A stretch of 35,280 nucleotides of DNA from Planctomycetota bacterium (GCA_022562915.1 JADFOJ010000035.1:1-35280), one strand, 5' to 3'; numbered from the stretch's first letter, positions 23,395 to 30,787 are shown. Program-made: numbers and translations. Notes: generated by a model not told the origin, from the sequence alone.

Positions 23395-23793
23395 TCATCG
23401 GGCCGCCGGGTCCGTATCTCTCCGCGTCGCGGAACTTCCGCGCTGGTCAAGGCCCTTGATGAGGCCGGAGATCATCTTGCCGAGTTCGTCGAGGCGGTCC
23501 CGAAGCCGGCCCTGCCGGTCGGCATCGATTAGGCTGCGTCGCGCGGCCAGTTCAAGGAGTGGAAGGCACTCGAGGATGGACCCCCGCGCGATAGCGAAGA
23601 AGTGCTTGCGGTCGGGCTTCGTGAATCGGCCGTTGCCCTCGGCGAGATTGGCGGCGATGGAGACGGAGGCTCGGTTCAGTTGATCGGCAAGGAAGCCGTA
23701 GCCGCGCGGGAAGTGCTCGGTGGCGGTGAGAATCAGGTCGGCGAAGTCGACGGTCTTCTGGTAGAGCTTGAGGTTCTCTATGGCGAATGGCAT
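23395..23793 (-). CDS. four-helix-bundle protein (23S rRNA intervening-sequence / Avd-like family)
   Basis: This 132-residue protein matches the TIGR02436 four-helix-bundle family: an N-terminal LKLYQKTVDFADLI helix, FPRGYGFLADQLNRASVSIAANLAEG, and a SILECLPLLELA helix. Family members were first found as genes inside intervening sequences of 23S rRNA. They are homologous to Avd, the accessory protein of diversity-generating retroelements; most stand-alone copies have no known function. ATG 23793 is preceded by GAGGA at a good distance. A GTG at 23817 would lengthen it by eight residues. Just upstream lies a 107-nt tandem repeat ending at the tRNA-Pro terminator. No reverse transcriptase gene is present, so this is not a complete retroelement. 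Confidence 0.87.
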   Translation of the reverse strand: MPFAIENLKLYQKTVDFADLILTATEHFPRGYGFLADQLNRASVSIAANLAEGNGRFTKPDRKHFFAIARGSILECLPLLELAARRSLIDADRQGRLRDRLDELGKMISGLIKGLDQRGSSATRRDTDPAAR

Positions 23794-23816
23794 GCGCGGG
23801 GGGTCCTCAGGCAACA

Positions 23817-23923
23817 CGAGAGAGTAGAGAGTAGAGAGTAGACCGAGTAGAAAGGCAACGCTTGCAAGCGGCCAAATAGCTCACGACTCGTTTGCCTCGC
23901 GCGATGTTCTACTTTCTTTGGAC
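23817..23923. repeat. 107-nt repeat, copy 1, with GAGTAGA-type arms and central palindrome
   Basis: The unit starts with GAGAGTA-type heptads (23819-23842) and CGAGTAGAAAG, then contains the perfect palindrome CGCTTGCAAGCG (23859-23870), and ends GTTCTACTTTCT. The first 74 nt are identical to copy 2, and the next 23 nt differ at three positions. The two ends are inverted relative to each other, so the unit can form a hairpin. Confidence 0.9.
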
Positions 23924-24046
23924 CGAGAGAGTAGAGAGTAGAGAGTAGACCGAGTAGAAAGGCAACGCTTGCAAGCGGCCAAATAGCTCACGACTCGCGT
24001 GCCTCGCGCAATGTTCTACTCTCTACTTTCTACTTTCTACTCTCTA
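23924..24046. repeat. 107-nt repeat, copy 2, with extended inverted right arm
   Basis: This copy repeats the unit (palindrome at 23966-23977). It ends in a longer run of TCTACTC and CTTTCTAC heptads (24015-24046), complementary to the GAGTAGAGAGTAG arms on the left of both copies. Left and right arms could pair into a long stem over the whole region. Confidence 0.88.
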
Positions 24047-24077
24047 TTGAAAAAACCGGCAAAGCCGGCTTTTTCAA
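24047..24077 (-). terminator. rho-independent terminator of the tRNA-Tyr/tRNA-Pro transcript
   Basis: A 14-bp stem with one mismatch closes an AAA/TTT loop. The arms are TTGAAAAAACCGGC (24047-24060) and GCCGGCTTTTTCAA (24064-24077). On the minus strand it starts directly after the tRNA-Pro discriminator and ends in a T run. It is nearly symmetrical, so it may stop transcription in both directions. Confidence 0.85.
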
Positions 24078-24151
<74 letters not shown>

Positions 24152-24173
24152 TGAATCCAACGAGCGTGCCAAG

Positions 24174-24256
24174 TGGGCGAGGAGGGATTCGAACCCCCGA
24201 AGGCGTACGCCAGCAGGTTTACAGCCTGCCCCCTTTGGCCACTTGGGTACTCGCCC
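24174..24256 (-). tRNA. tRNA-Tyr (anticodon GTA)
   Basis: A class II tRNA of 83 nt: acceptor GGGCGAG/CTCGCCC, anticodon stem GCAGG/CCTGC with loop CTGTAAA (anticodon GTA), a long variable arm, and T arm with GGTTCGAATCC. The discriminator is A and no CCA is encoded. It is the first gene of a two-tRNA transcript with tRNA-Pro. Confidence 0.96.
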
Positions 24257-24285
24257 GACGACCGGGTCTCTCTGATGAGCGGGCT

Positions 24286-24314
24286 ACTGTATCGGCCTGC
24301 CGGACCGCCATCAA
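24286..24314 (-). promoter_or_regulatory. promoter of the tRNA-Tyr/tRNA-Pro unit
   Basis: On the minus strand, TTGATG (24309-24314) and TACAGT (24286-24291) are 17 nt apart, with transcription start near 24279. The TGA in the -35 is also the stop codon of the upstream phosphatase gene (24311-24313). Confidence 0.65.
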
Positions 24315-26107
24315 GCGGCGGCGAGGGGCGGGCACTGCACCCGCTTGATGATGATCGCCGTGCGATCGTCGGTCGCAGGCGCTGAGTCGGTGAACTCCGC
24401 CACGGCCCGCCGCAGTGCCGTGCGTATCCCGGTCGGGTGCCGGTCGCGGCTGGCCGCGATGACCTGCATCGCCCGCTCGACGCCGAACTGCTGCCCTGCG
24501 GCGTCGGTCGCCTCCAGCAGGCCGTCGGAGATCACGGCAACGATGTCGCCGCAGGACAGCCGGATCGGTTCCGGCGGGCGGACCTCCAGCGGGGACAGGA
24601 CGCCCAGCGGCATCGTGTCCGCCGGCAGGACGTCGAACGCGTCCCGGTCGGCGTGGTACCGCAGGATCGGGGCCTGGCCGGCGCTGAGACTCGTCAGCGT
24701 TCCCTCGGCCGCGTCAAGCTCGCCGAGCCAGGTCGTCACGAACCGGCCGCCGGGCAGGTCCGCGCAGAGCTGGTCGTTCATGTGGGTGGCGATCCGGACC
24801 AGGTCCAGTTTCATCCGCACGGCCATCCGCAGCATGGCACGCACCTGCGTCACCGACAGGGCGGGGCCGATCCCGTGCCCGGTCGCATCGGCCAGCAGCA
24901 GGATGGCGTGATCGGCATCCTCGTCGGAGAAGTGCTGGACGCCACGATCCACGCCGTCTTGATACCCGATGACGTCGTAGGTGTCGCCGGCGGTCTGCTC
25001 GGCCGGCTCGCTCCACGCGTCGATCTCGAAACCCGGCAGGGAGGGCAACCGGCGAGGGAACGTGCTCCGCTGGATCATGCGCGCCACCTGGAGATCACTC
25101 TCGATCCGCATGAGCGATTCGCGCGTCTTCCGTGAGTGGATTTCGTCGATTGCCGAGCCGGCGATGCTGCCGAGCAGATCGATGAACTCCAGTTCCCACT
25201 CTTCGAAGGGCCGGTCTCCGTAGCGGTTGGAGATGTTGATCACACCGACGCGCTGGTGCACCATGCTCATGGTCGTGTAGATCATGGGCATGCTCACGAA
25301 CGACTGGAAACCGAAGCCCTTGCGTCGTGCGAGATCCTCGTGCTCGTCGAGCGTCGTGACGGCCTGCCCGGAACGGAACGCCCGGCCGGAGACCGCCTCG
25401 CCGATCGGGACAGTGGCTCCCGCGGCGTACTCGGGATCGAGGCCGATGGACCCGGCGATGGTGAGGTTCTTCTGCTGCTCGTCCGGCAGCATCAGCGAGA
25501 TGCGACGGCTGGAGGTCATGATCGCCGCGGCATGGACGATCCTGTCCACCAGCACCTCCAGGCTGCGCGACCGCGGGACCGCCCGCGTGAATTCCAGCAG
25601 CACTTCCCAGCTCCTGGTCTGCTCGCCGTGCAGACTGCGGCTGTTCAGAAGTTCCGTCCGGTGCCGGCGGAGGCGTACGAGCGACCTCACCCGGATCAGC
25701 AGCTCCCATTGGCGGACCGGCTTGACGAGGCAGTCGTCCACCGCCGATTCGAAGCTGCCCGGCGTCCGGACCTCCTGCCCCTCGGCCAGCAGCGAGAGTA
25801 TCGGGATGTCGTGCGTTCGCGGATTCGCGTTCAGGCGCTGAGCGATGTCGAGCATCTCGTCGTACTGCTGCTCGGCATCCAGCACGATGACGTCGATCGG
25901 CGCCCGCTCATCGGGCACCAGGACCCTGCTGCGATCCAGGGCTTCCGTGACGGCGTAGCCGGCGTCCTCGAGGTAACGCCGGTACAGCTCGCGCGACGAC
26001 CGCTCCGGGATCACCAGCGCGACGCGCAGAAGCCGATCTTCCGGCCACGGGTCCGAGGCGCCCGGCAACGAGGGCGTTGCGACGCTCTTGTGGGTGGTCT
26101 CCGGCAA
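24311..26107 (-). CDS. REC-GAF-SpoIIE response-regulator phosphatase (RsbU-like)
   Basis: This 598-residue cytoplasmic protein has three domains. A receiver domain (about 25-145) has a phospho-acceptor Asp in VIVLDAE and the conserved Lys in LVKPVRQ. A GAF domain (about 165-320) follows, then a PP2C/SpoIIE phosphatase domain (about 355-590) with metal sites AGDTYD, DATGHG, SDGLLEATD and TDDRTA. Such proteins dephosphorylate an anti-sigma-factor antagonist when the receiver is phosphorylated. No partner kinase, anti-sigma factor or antagonist is nearby. The first metal motif reads AGDTYD instead of the usual GGDxYD. The start is TTG 26107: GGAG lies 8 nt upstream and no in-frame ATG exists near the N-terminus. 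Its stop codon doubles as part of the downstream tRNA promoter. Confidence 0.9.
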   Translation of the reverse strand: MPETTHKSVATPSLPGASDPWPEDRLLRVALVIPERSSRELYRRYLEDAGYAVTEALDRSRVLVPDERAPIDVIVLDAEQQYDEMLDIAQRLNANPRTHDIPILSLLAEGQEVRTPGSFESAVDDCLVKPVRQWELLIRVRSLVRLRRHRTELLNSRSLHGEQTRSWEVLLEFTRAVPRSRSLEVLVDRIVHAAAIMTSSRRISLMLPDEQQKNLTIAGSIGLDPEYAAGATVPIGEAVSGRAFRSGQAVTTLDEHEDLARRKGFGFQSFVSMPMIYTTMSMVHQRVGVINISNRYGDRPFEEWELEFIDLLGSIAGSAIDEIHSRKTRESLMRIESDLQVARMIQRSTFPRRLPSLPGFEIDAWSEPAEQTAGDTYDVIGYQDGVDRGVQHFSDEDADHAILLLADATGHGIGPALSVTQVRAMLRMAVRMKLDLVRIATHMNDQLCADLPGGRFVTTWLGELDAAEGTLTSLSAGQAPILRYHADRDAFDVLPADTMPLGVLSPLEVRPPEPIRLSCGDIVAVISDGLLEATDAAGQQFGVERAMQVIAASRDRHPTGIRTALRRAVAEFTDSAPATDDRTAIIIKRVQCPPLAAA

Positions 26108-26227
26108 CGGTGGGCTCCACGTCCGGCGCGGTTATCGCCCGCACCCATGGACAGATCGGCATCCCGTCCCCGCTAGTTAACGGGGAGTTACACCGACCTG
26201 TCGGGAACCCGAAGTTGACCGTCCGGC
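26108..26227. other. intergenic region with small hairpin
   Basis: Between the DUF1579 and phosphatase genes there is an inverted repeat, CCCCG and CGGGG around an 8-nt loop, near 26168-26185. It has no T run, so it may be a weak terminator or nothing. GTGGAGC near the phosphatase start is its ribosome binding site. Confidence 0.3.
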
Positions 26228-26866
26228 TCAGTAGGCCTTCGTGGACGTCCCCTTGCGCTTGGCATTGATCTGCATGGACATGAACTCATCGCCATCCGGC
26301 GTCGTGTCATACACCGTGAAGACGGAGTGGTCCTTGTCGATCGTCTCGTCGACCGCGCGGCCCTTCTTGTAGCGGCCGGCTATGGGATCGGGCATGTCGA
26401 CGGTGTAGTGGATCGTCTTGCCATCGTCGCCGGCCGTCCCCTCGTAGCGGGCGACACCTGTCGCCATGTTGTCAAACCAGATCGAAAAATACGTCTCGGT
26501 GAGATTGTCGTAGCCGAAGACGCTGCGGCCCTCGAACGCCGGCATGCCCATCATGCCCGGACCCTCGATCTTCTCGATGAAGAACCGGCCGCCCATGACC
26601 GACTTGATCGTGGATGTGCCGGTGAACGGCTCCGGCTCACTGTTGGGCTCGTGCCACCTCTTGCCTTCGAGCTCCCACGTGCCGACCCGGTTGGCGAGCT
26701 TGGCATGCTGCTCGCCGGGGGTGCCGTAGTCCTTCCAGGCCTTCATCATCGCCTGCTGTTCGGGCGACATGTCACCGTACGGATTGTCCTGGGCCAGCAG
26801 CCCGGCGGAGACGAGAATGGTCGCGCACAGCGCAACGACACCTGACAGATACATTGACCGATTCAT
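26228..26866 (-). CDS. exported DUF1579-family protein
   Basis: This 212-residue protein has a signal peptide of about 25 residues (SGVVALCATILVSAGLLAQ). The domain following it matches DUF1579: GEQHAKLANRVGTWE, then TSTIKSVMGGRFF, EGRSVFGYDN and FSIWFDN. The family is predicted to form a beta-barrel and has no known function. ATG 26866 is chosen because AAGGGAA precedes it at the right distance; an in-frame ATG at 26881 would extend the signal by five residues. A TACAAT hexamer (26914-26919 on the minus strand) lies in the last codons of the upstream NDH-2 gene and probably drives it with a short leader. Confidence 0.87.
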   Translation of the reverse strand: MNRSMYLSGVVALCATILVSAGLLAQDNPYGDMSPEQQAMMKAWKDYGTPGEQHAKLANRVGTWELEGKRWHEPNSEPEPFTGTSTIKSVMGGRFFIEKIEGPGMMGMPAFEGRSVFGYDNLTETYFSIWFDNMATGVARYEGTAGDDGKTIHYTVDMPDPIAGRYKKGRAVDETIDKDHSVFTVYDTTPDGDEFMSMQINAKRKGTSTKAY

Positions 26867-26902
26867 GTTCTTCCCTTTCATGTGGTACGTCGGGTGAGAC
26901 TT

Positions 26903-28246
26903 TCAACCCCCGGATTGTACATCATGATCAGGCGGTGTACGAATCGTCCGATGCAGGCCCAGCTGCACGTAGTCGCGGCTGAAGAAGAAGTCGATCGTCC
27001 AGTCCAGGGCAACGCGGACCTTCCGGGCAAGCGTGGGCATCTTGAGCAGGTACACCGTCCGCCAGAGCCACCACGCGGCGAAGCCGGAGAGCTTGATGCC
27101 GTAGACCTCGGCCACACCGGTTCGGCAGCCGATGGCCGCCAGCGACCCCCTTGACCTGATGTCGCACGGCCGCGTGGGCCGGCCTCCAAGGACGGCCGCC
27201 AGGTTGCCGGCGAGTACGCGCCCCTGCTGGATCGCATGCTGGGCCGTCGCCGGATAGGCGTTGCCGCCGGCGTCGGTGTTGACCGCCCCGTCGCCGATCG
27301 CCCATACGTTGTCCATGCCCCGCACGCGCAGGTCGCGCTCGCAGAGGATGTACCCGCGCTGGTCGACGGGGAGTGCCCAGCCCTTCGTGACCGGGTTCGG
27401 CGCGATCCCCGCGCACCAGATCGCGGTGTGAGTCCGGAGCGTGCTGCCATCGGTGAGCGTGACCTGATCATGCGTGATCTCAGTCACCGTGGTCCCGAGG
27501 AGGATCGTCATGCCGCGCGCGCGGAGCTTCGCCGCCGCGTACTCCGACAGGTCGTCCCCGAGCGCCCCCAGGATCCGATCACCCAGCTCGACGAGCGTGA
27601 CCGTGGCCTCGCTCGCATCGACGTGGCGGTACAGGCGGGCGGCCTGCTGCAGGAACATGTGCCCCTCGCCGGCCGCCTCGACACCGGTGAAGTTCCCGCC
27701 GATCACCACGAAGTGAAGCAGGGCCCTGCGCTCCTGGGGATCCTCGGTCGCGTTGGCGCGCTCCAGCAACGCGATCGAACGGTCGCGCAGACCCACCGCG
27801 TCAGCCAGGCTCTTCAGCTCGACACCGTGCTCGCGCAGCCCCGGCACGTCCGGCAAACGCGTCACGCTGCCCAGGGCGATCACGAGGTGGTCGTAGTCGA
27901 TCGCCTGATCCGCGTCGGCGCCGACCAGCCGGTAGGTGATCCGGCGGCGCTCCAGGTCCGCCCCGATGACCTCAGCCATGAGGAATTCGGCCGTCTTCAG
28001 AAACGCCCGCATGGGCACGACGGCGTGGCGGGGTTCGATGCTGCCCGTACCCGCCTCGATGAGCAGCGGCGTGAACACGAAGTAATTGTTGCGGTCGATC
28101 AGCACGACCTCGGCGTCGAGGCCGCGCTGCCGTTGCAGCGCCTGGGCGCAGTACGCCCCGGCGAACCCGCCTCCGAGAATCACGATGCGCCGTGGAGCAT
28201 TCCCTCCTTGCCGCGCTGGTTGTTGACGTCTATCGTGGATAGTCAC
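26903..28246 (-). CDS. ndh: type II NADH dehydrogenase (NDH-2)
   Basis: This 447-residue flavoprotein has two dinucleotide-binding motifs, GGGFAGAYCAQAL near residue 25 for FAD and GGNFTGVEAAGE near 185 for NADH. The WAIGDG motif near 315 is typical of the pyridine nucleotide-disulfide family. Its C-terminus (LWRTVYLLKMPTL, DWTIDFFFSRDY) is the amphipathic, membrane-binding segment of NDH-2, which moves electrons from NADH to quinone without pumping protons. The only workable start is GTG 28246; no ATG lies between it and the FAD motif. It touches the start of the divergent methionine sulfoxide reductase gene, with no spacer. A TATGCG hexamer ends 9 nt upstream, inside that neighbour. Confidence 0.92.
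   Translation of the reverse strand: MTIHDRRQQPARQGGNAPRRIVILGGGFAGAYCAQALQRQRGLDAEVVLIDRNNYFVFTPLLIEAGTGSIEPRHAVVPMRAFLKTAEFLMAEVIGADLERRRITYRLVGADADQAIDYDHLVIALGSVTRLPDVPGLREHGVELKSLADAVGLRDRSIALLERANATEDPQERRALLHFVVIGGNFTGVEAAGEGHMFLQQAARLYRHVDASEATVTLVELGDRILGALGDDLSEYAAAKLRARGMTILLGTTVTEITHDQVTLTDGSTLRTHTAIWCAGIAPNPVTKGWALPVDQRGYILCERDLRVRGMDNVWAIGDGAVNTDAGGNAYPATAQHAIQQGRVLAGNLAAVLGGRPTRPCDIRSRGSLAAIGCRTGVAEVYGIKLSGFAAWWLWRTVYLLKMPTLARKVRVALDWTIDFFFSRDYVQLGLHRTIRTPPDHDVQSGG
28208..28236 (+). promoter_or_regulatory. promoter of the MsrBA gene, inside NDH-2
   Basis: TTGCCG (28208-28213) and TATCGT (28231-28236) are 17 nt apart, and the -10 ends 10 nt before ATG 28247. The whole promoter lies within the first codons of the divergent NDH-2 gene. 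Confidence 0.5.
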
Positions 28247-29449
28247 ATGATCATACGCATACTCCGGATATTCCTGGTGGCGGTTCCGCTCGGCTTGCTC
28301 GTGGTGCTCTACGTGGCGAACTGCTCGACGCCGGTGTCAAGGAAACCCGCCGATGGTCCCGTCGTTACTCGGTACGTCCCGACGGATCCCGTCCCGGCGG
28401 TCCGCGCCGCGACGGTTCACCTGTTCGACGAGAACGGCGTGCTCGTGGGGCCGGTGGCGATGGACCCGGTCAGGAAGTCACCCCAGCAGTGGCGCCAGAC
28501 GCTCACGGGCGAGCAGTACCACATACTCCGGGAGTCGGGCACCGAGCGGCCCTTCAGCGGCGCGCTGCTCGGCAACACCCTCGATGGCGTCTACGCCTGC
28601 GCGGCGTGCGGCCTTCCGCTGTTCGACTCGAAGACGAAGTTCAAGTCCGGCACCGGCTGGCCGAGCTACTACGAGCCGATCGCCCGAGACAACGTTGCCG
28701 AGAACACCGATCGGTCACTGGGCGTGAGCCGCACCGAGATCCTCTGCGCACGGTGCAACGGCCACCTGGGTCACGTCTTCAAGGACGGGCCACAACCGAC
28801 GGGTCTCCGGTACTGCGTGAACTCGGCGGCGCTGGCGTTCACACCCGCAGCCGACGTGTACACGCTGGCCGACCCGGTGCTCCGGCGACCGACTGCATCC
28901 CCTGCCACCGCCGTGCTCGCGGGAGGGTGCTTCTGGTGCGTCGAGGCCGTCTTCGAGGAGATCGACGGGGTTCGCGACGTTCGTTCAGGCTACTCGGGCG
29001 GCTCACGCGGCACCGCGCACTACGAACTCGTCGGTTCCGGCAGTACACGGCACGCCGAAGCGGTGCAGATCGTGTATGACCCGGCGACGATCACCTACGA
29101 GGACCTGCTGCGCGTGCACCTCGCCACCCACGACCCGACGCAGCTGGACCGGCAGGGCAACGACGTCGGGCGCCAGTACCGCAGCGCGATCTTCTACGCC
29201 AACGAGTGGGAGCGGATCGCCGCCGCAATGGTCATCGACGAGTTCACCGGGAAGGGAACCTACCGCGCGCCCATCGTGACGACCCTGGAGCCGCTGACGG
29301 AGTTCTACCCGGCGGAGGCGTACCACCAGGACTACGTCCGCCGGCACCCCGACGACCGCTACGTCCGCGCCGTGGCCCTCCCGAAGGTTCACAAGGCGCG
29401 CACGCTCTTCAAGGACAGGCTCAAGACAGAGAAGTCCGCGGAACGCTGA
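28247..29449 (+). CDS. msrBA: membrane-anchored MsrB-MsrA fusion methionine sulfoxide reductase
   Basis: This 400-residue protein has an N-terminal hydrophobic anchor (about 3-25). An MsrB domain follows (about 75-205) with two zinc CxxC pairs (CAAC, CARC), the SGTGWPS motif and catalytic Cys190 in RYCVN. An MsrA domain (about 222-385) carries the GGCFWC motif with catalytic Cys228. MsrB repairs the R and MsrA the S form of methionine sulfoxide, so one protein repairs both. Fusions are usually soluble or secreted; here the anchor suggests action at the outer face of the membrane. Electrons could come from an exported thioredoxin-like protein, but no link to the TlpA-like gene at 2826 is shown. 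ATG 28247 touches the divergent NDH-2 start. Confidence 0.93.
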   Translation: MIIRILRIFLVAVPLGLLVVLYVANCSTPVSRKPADGPVVTRYVPTDPVPAVRAATVHLFDENGVLVGPVAMDPVRKSPQQWRQTLTGEQYHILRESGTERPFSGALLGNTLDGVYACAACGLPLFDSKTKFKSGTGWPSYYEPIARDNVAENTDRSLGVSRTEILCARCNGHLGHVFKDGPQPTGLRYCVNSAALAFTPAADVYTLADPVLRRPTASPATAVLAGGCFWCVEAVFEEIDGVRDVRSGYSGGSRGTAHYELVGSGSTRHAEAVQIVYDPATITYEDLLRVHLATHDPTQLDRQGNDVGRQYRSAIFYANEWERIAAAMVIDEFTGKGTYRAPIVTTLEPLTEFYPAEAYHQDYVRRHPDDRYVRAVALPKVHKARTLFKDRLKTEKSAER

Positions 29450-29488
29450 AGTTGAAGCTGATTCTCGCGCGCGCCTTGAGCTGACACC

Positions 29489-30436
29489 ATGACCGGCCGG
29501 AATCCCTATGTCTTCATCGTCGGCTGCCCGCGGTCGGGAACGTCCATGCTGGAGCGGATGGTCAACGCCCACCCGCAGATCGCGATCATCCACGAGACCC
29601 ACTGGATCGCCCGCTTCTTCCGGAAGCGAACGGGGCTGACCCGGCAAGGCATGGTGACGCCCAAGCTGGTCCGGAGACTGAGCGAGTACCACAGGTTCAG
29701 GTACCTGAACGTCGATCGGCAGGATCTCCTGGACCTGGTCGCGAACTCGGAGCCCATGACCTATGGCGCGTTCGTCTCCCGCATCTTCGACATGTACGGG
29801 AAGCACGAGGGCAAGCCCCTCGTCGGCGACAAGACGACCGGCGACTACATACGCCACATGCCCGTCCTGCACAGCCTCTGGCCCGAGGCGCGGTTCGTCC
29901 ACCTGATCCGGGACGGGCGCGACGTCTGTCTCTCGATGCTGACCTGGCCAAAGGCAGATCGTGCCGCCGGCCGCTGGGATATCTGGGCCGCAGACCCCGT
30001 GGCGACCACCGCCCTCTGGTGGGCCTGGCACGTCCGATCCGGGATCGAGGGCGGTCGGTCGATCGAGGGCCCGGGCTGCCACGAGGTCCGCTTCGAATCA
30101 CTCGTCGAGCGCCCGCGGGAAGAGGCCCGGGCACTGTGCGCCTACCTGGACGTGCCGTTCCACGATGCCATGCTCACGTATCACGAAGGTCGGACTCGTA
30201 GAGAACCCGGGCTCTCACCCAACCAGGCATGGCTTCCGCCAACGCCGGGACTCAGAGACTGGCGGACACAGATGCAGGCCGGGGACGTCGAAATGTTCGA
30301 GGCCCTGGCGGGAGACCTCTTGTCGGCCCTCGGCTATCAACGGGCGTTCGACGCGATCTCCCCGACCGTGTCCGCCGATGCACGACAGTTCCAGGACTGG
30401 TTCGAGGCCAACGTTGCGCCGCAGCCCCGGGAATAG
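29489..30436 (+). CDS. sulfotransferase-family protein
   Basis: This 315-residue protein has the PAPS-binding loop GCPRSGTSMLERM (about 12-24) and a 3'-phosphate motif, HLIRDGRDVCLSML (about 137-150), as in the Sulfotransfer_3 family. The C-terminal region contains VRFESLVERP and the usual LDVPF segment. The acceptor could be a glycan, lipid or peptide tyrosine; the sequence does not say. It is 39 nt behind the MsrBA gene and may be in the same transcript. No strong Shine-Dalgarno is seen. It is longer and more complete than the sulfotransferase-like gene at 10632. Its TAG stop shares two bases with the tRNA-Thr gene on the opposite strand. Confidence 0.9.
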   Translation: MTGRNPYVFIVGCPRSGTSMLERMVNAHPQIAIIHETHWIARFFRKRTGLTRQGMVTPKLVRRLSEYHRFRYLNVDRQDLLDLVANSEPMTYGAFVSRIFDMYGKHEGKPLVGDKTTGDYIRHMPVLHSLWPEARFVHLIRDGRDVCLSMLTWPKADRAAGRWDIWAADPVATTALWWAWHVRSGIEGGRSIEGPGCHEVRFESLVERPREEARALCAYLDVPFHDAMLTYHEGRTRREPGLSPNQAWLPPTPGLRDWRTQMQAGDVEMFEALAGDLLSALGYQRAFDAISPTVSADARQFQDWFEANVAPQPRE

Positions 30437-30506
30437 CCACCGGACGGATTCGAACCGTCAACCTGCGGTTTACAAAACCGCTGCTCTGCCATTGAGCTAC
30501 GGTGGC
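30435..30506 (-). tRNA. tRNA-Thr (anticodon TGT)
   Basis: The cloverleaf is complete: acceptor GCCACCG/CGGTGGC, D stem GCTC/GAGC, anticodon stem GCGGT/ACCGC with loop TTTGTAA (anticodon TGT), and T arm GACGG-TTCGAAT-CCGTC. The discriminator is T and no CCA is encoded. Its 3' end overlaps the stop codon of the convergent sulfotransferase gene. Confidence 0.96.
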
Positions 30507-30540
30507 GGCGTGCTCGTGCCCTGATCATATCGGCACGCCG
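30506..30540 (-). promoter_or_regulatory. tRNA-Thr promoter region with flanking inverted repeat
   Basis: TATGAT on the minus strand (30524-30529) is a good -10, placing the start near 30517. It is enclosed by an 8-bp inverted repeat, CGGCGTGC (30506-30513) and GCACGCCG (30533-30540). No clear -35 is seen. Confidence 0.4.
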
Positions 30541-30565
30541 CCGTTGGGTCCCGTTGAGGGGGTCG

Positions 30566-30787
30566 TTACAGGGGCGGAAGGATGTCCATGCCGATTCGAT
30601 AGCCGGGGTCGGCCTCGACTTCATCGCATACGCCGACGCCGATGCCGCGGCGGCAGTCAATCATCGCCGCGATGCCGCGGATGGGCAGCCAGAACAGGGC
30701 CGAGTACCAACACGCGTAGATGATCAGCCGCTCCAGGAAAAAGGGAAGGATCGTCGTTGCGTCGCCGAGCAGCAGCAGGTTGCTCAT
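30566..30787 (-). CDS. small predicted membrane protein (73 residues)
   Basis: I do not recognise this protein. It has a hydrophobic N-terminal half (SNLLLLGDATTILPFFLERL, then IIYACWYSALFWLPIRGIAAM) that could form one or two membrane helices. A polar tail with three Cys and Asp/Glu residues follows, ending in DILPPL. ATG 30787 has GGGAG at a good distance; an in-frame codon at 30820 is less likely. It begins 26 nt after the mnmG stop and may be cotranscribed. TTCGAA and TACACT, 17 nt apart in the 3' end of mnmG (30843-30848 and 30820-30825 on the minus strand), could give it its own promoter. Coding status rests on the ribosome binding site and hydrophobic pattern. Confidence 0.6.
   Translation of the reverse strand: MSNLLLLGDATTILPFFLERLIIYACWYSALFWLPIRGIAAMIDCRRGIGVGVCDEVEADPGYRIGMDILPPL

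Noticed and set aside
21457..24046. Diversity-generating retroelement (Avd-like gene close to repeated, variable-looking genes)
   Set aside because: No reverse transcriptase gene lies in the window, and there is no template/variable repeat pair with adenine-specific differences.
23817..24046. Insertion sequence or transposon based on the inverted arms
   Set aside because: No transposase gene and no clear target-site duplication are visible; the arms are low-complexity heptads. It is kept only as a possible mobile or RNA element.
26160..26190. Terminator after the DUF1579 gene
   Set aside because: The hairpin near 26168-26185 has a short 5-bp stem and no T run, so a terminator call is not justified; it is noted only as a small hairpin.
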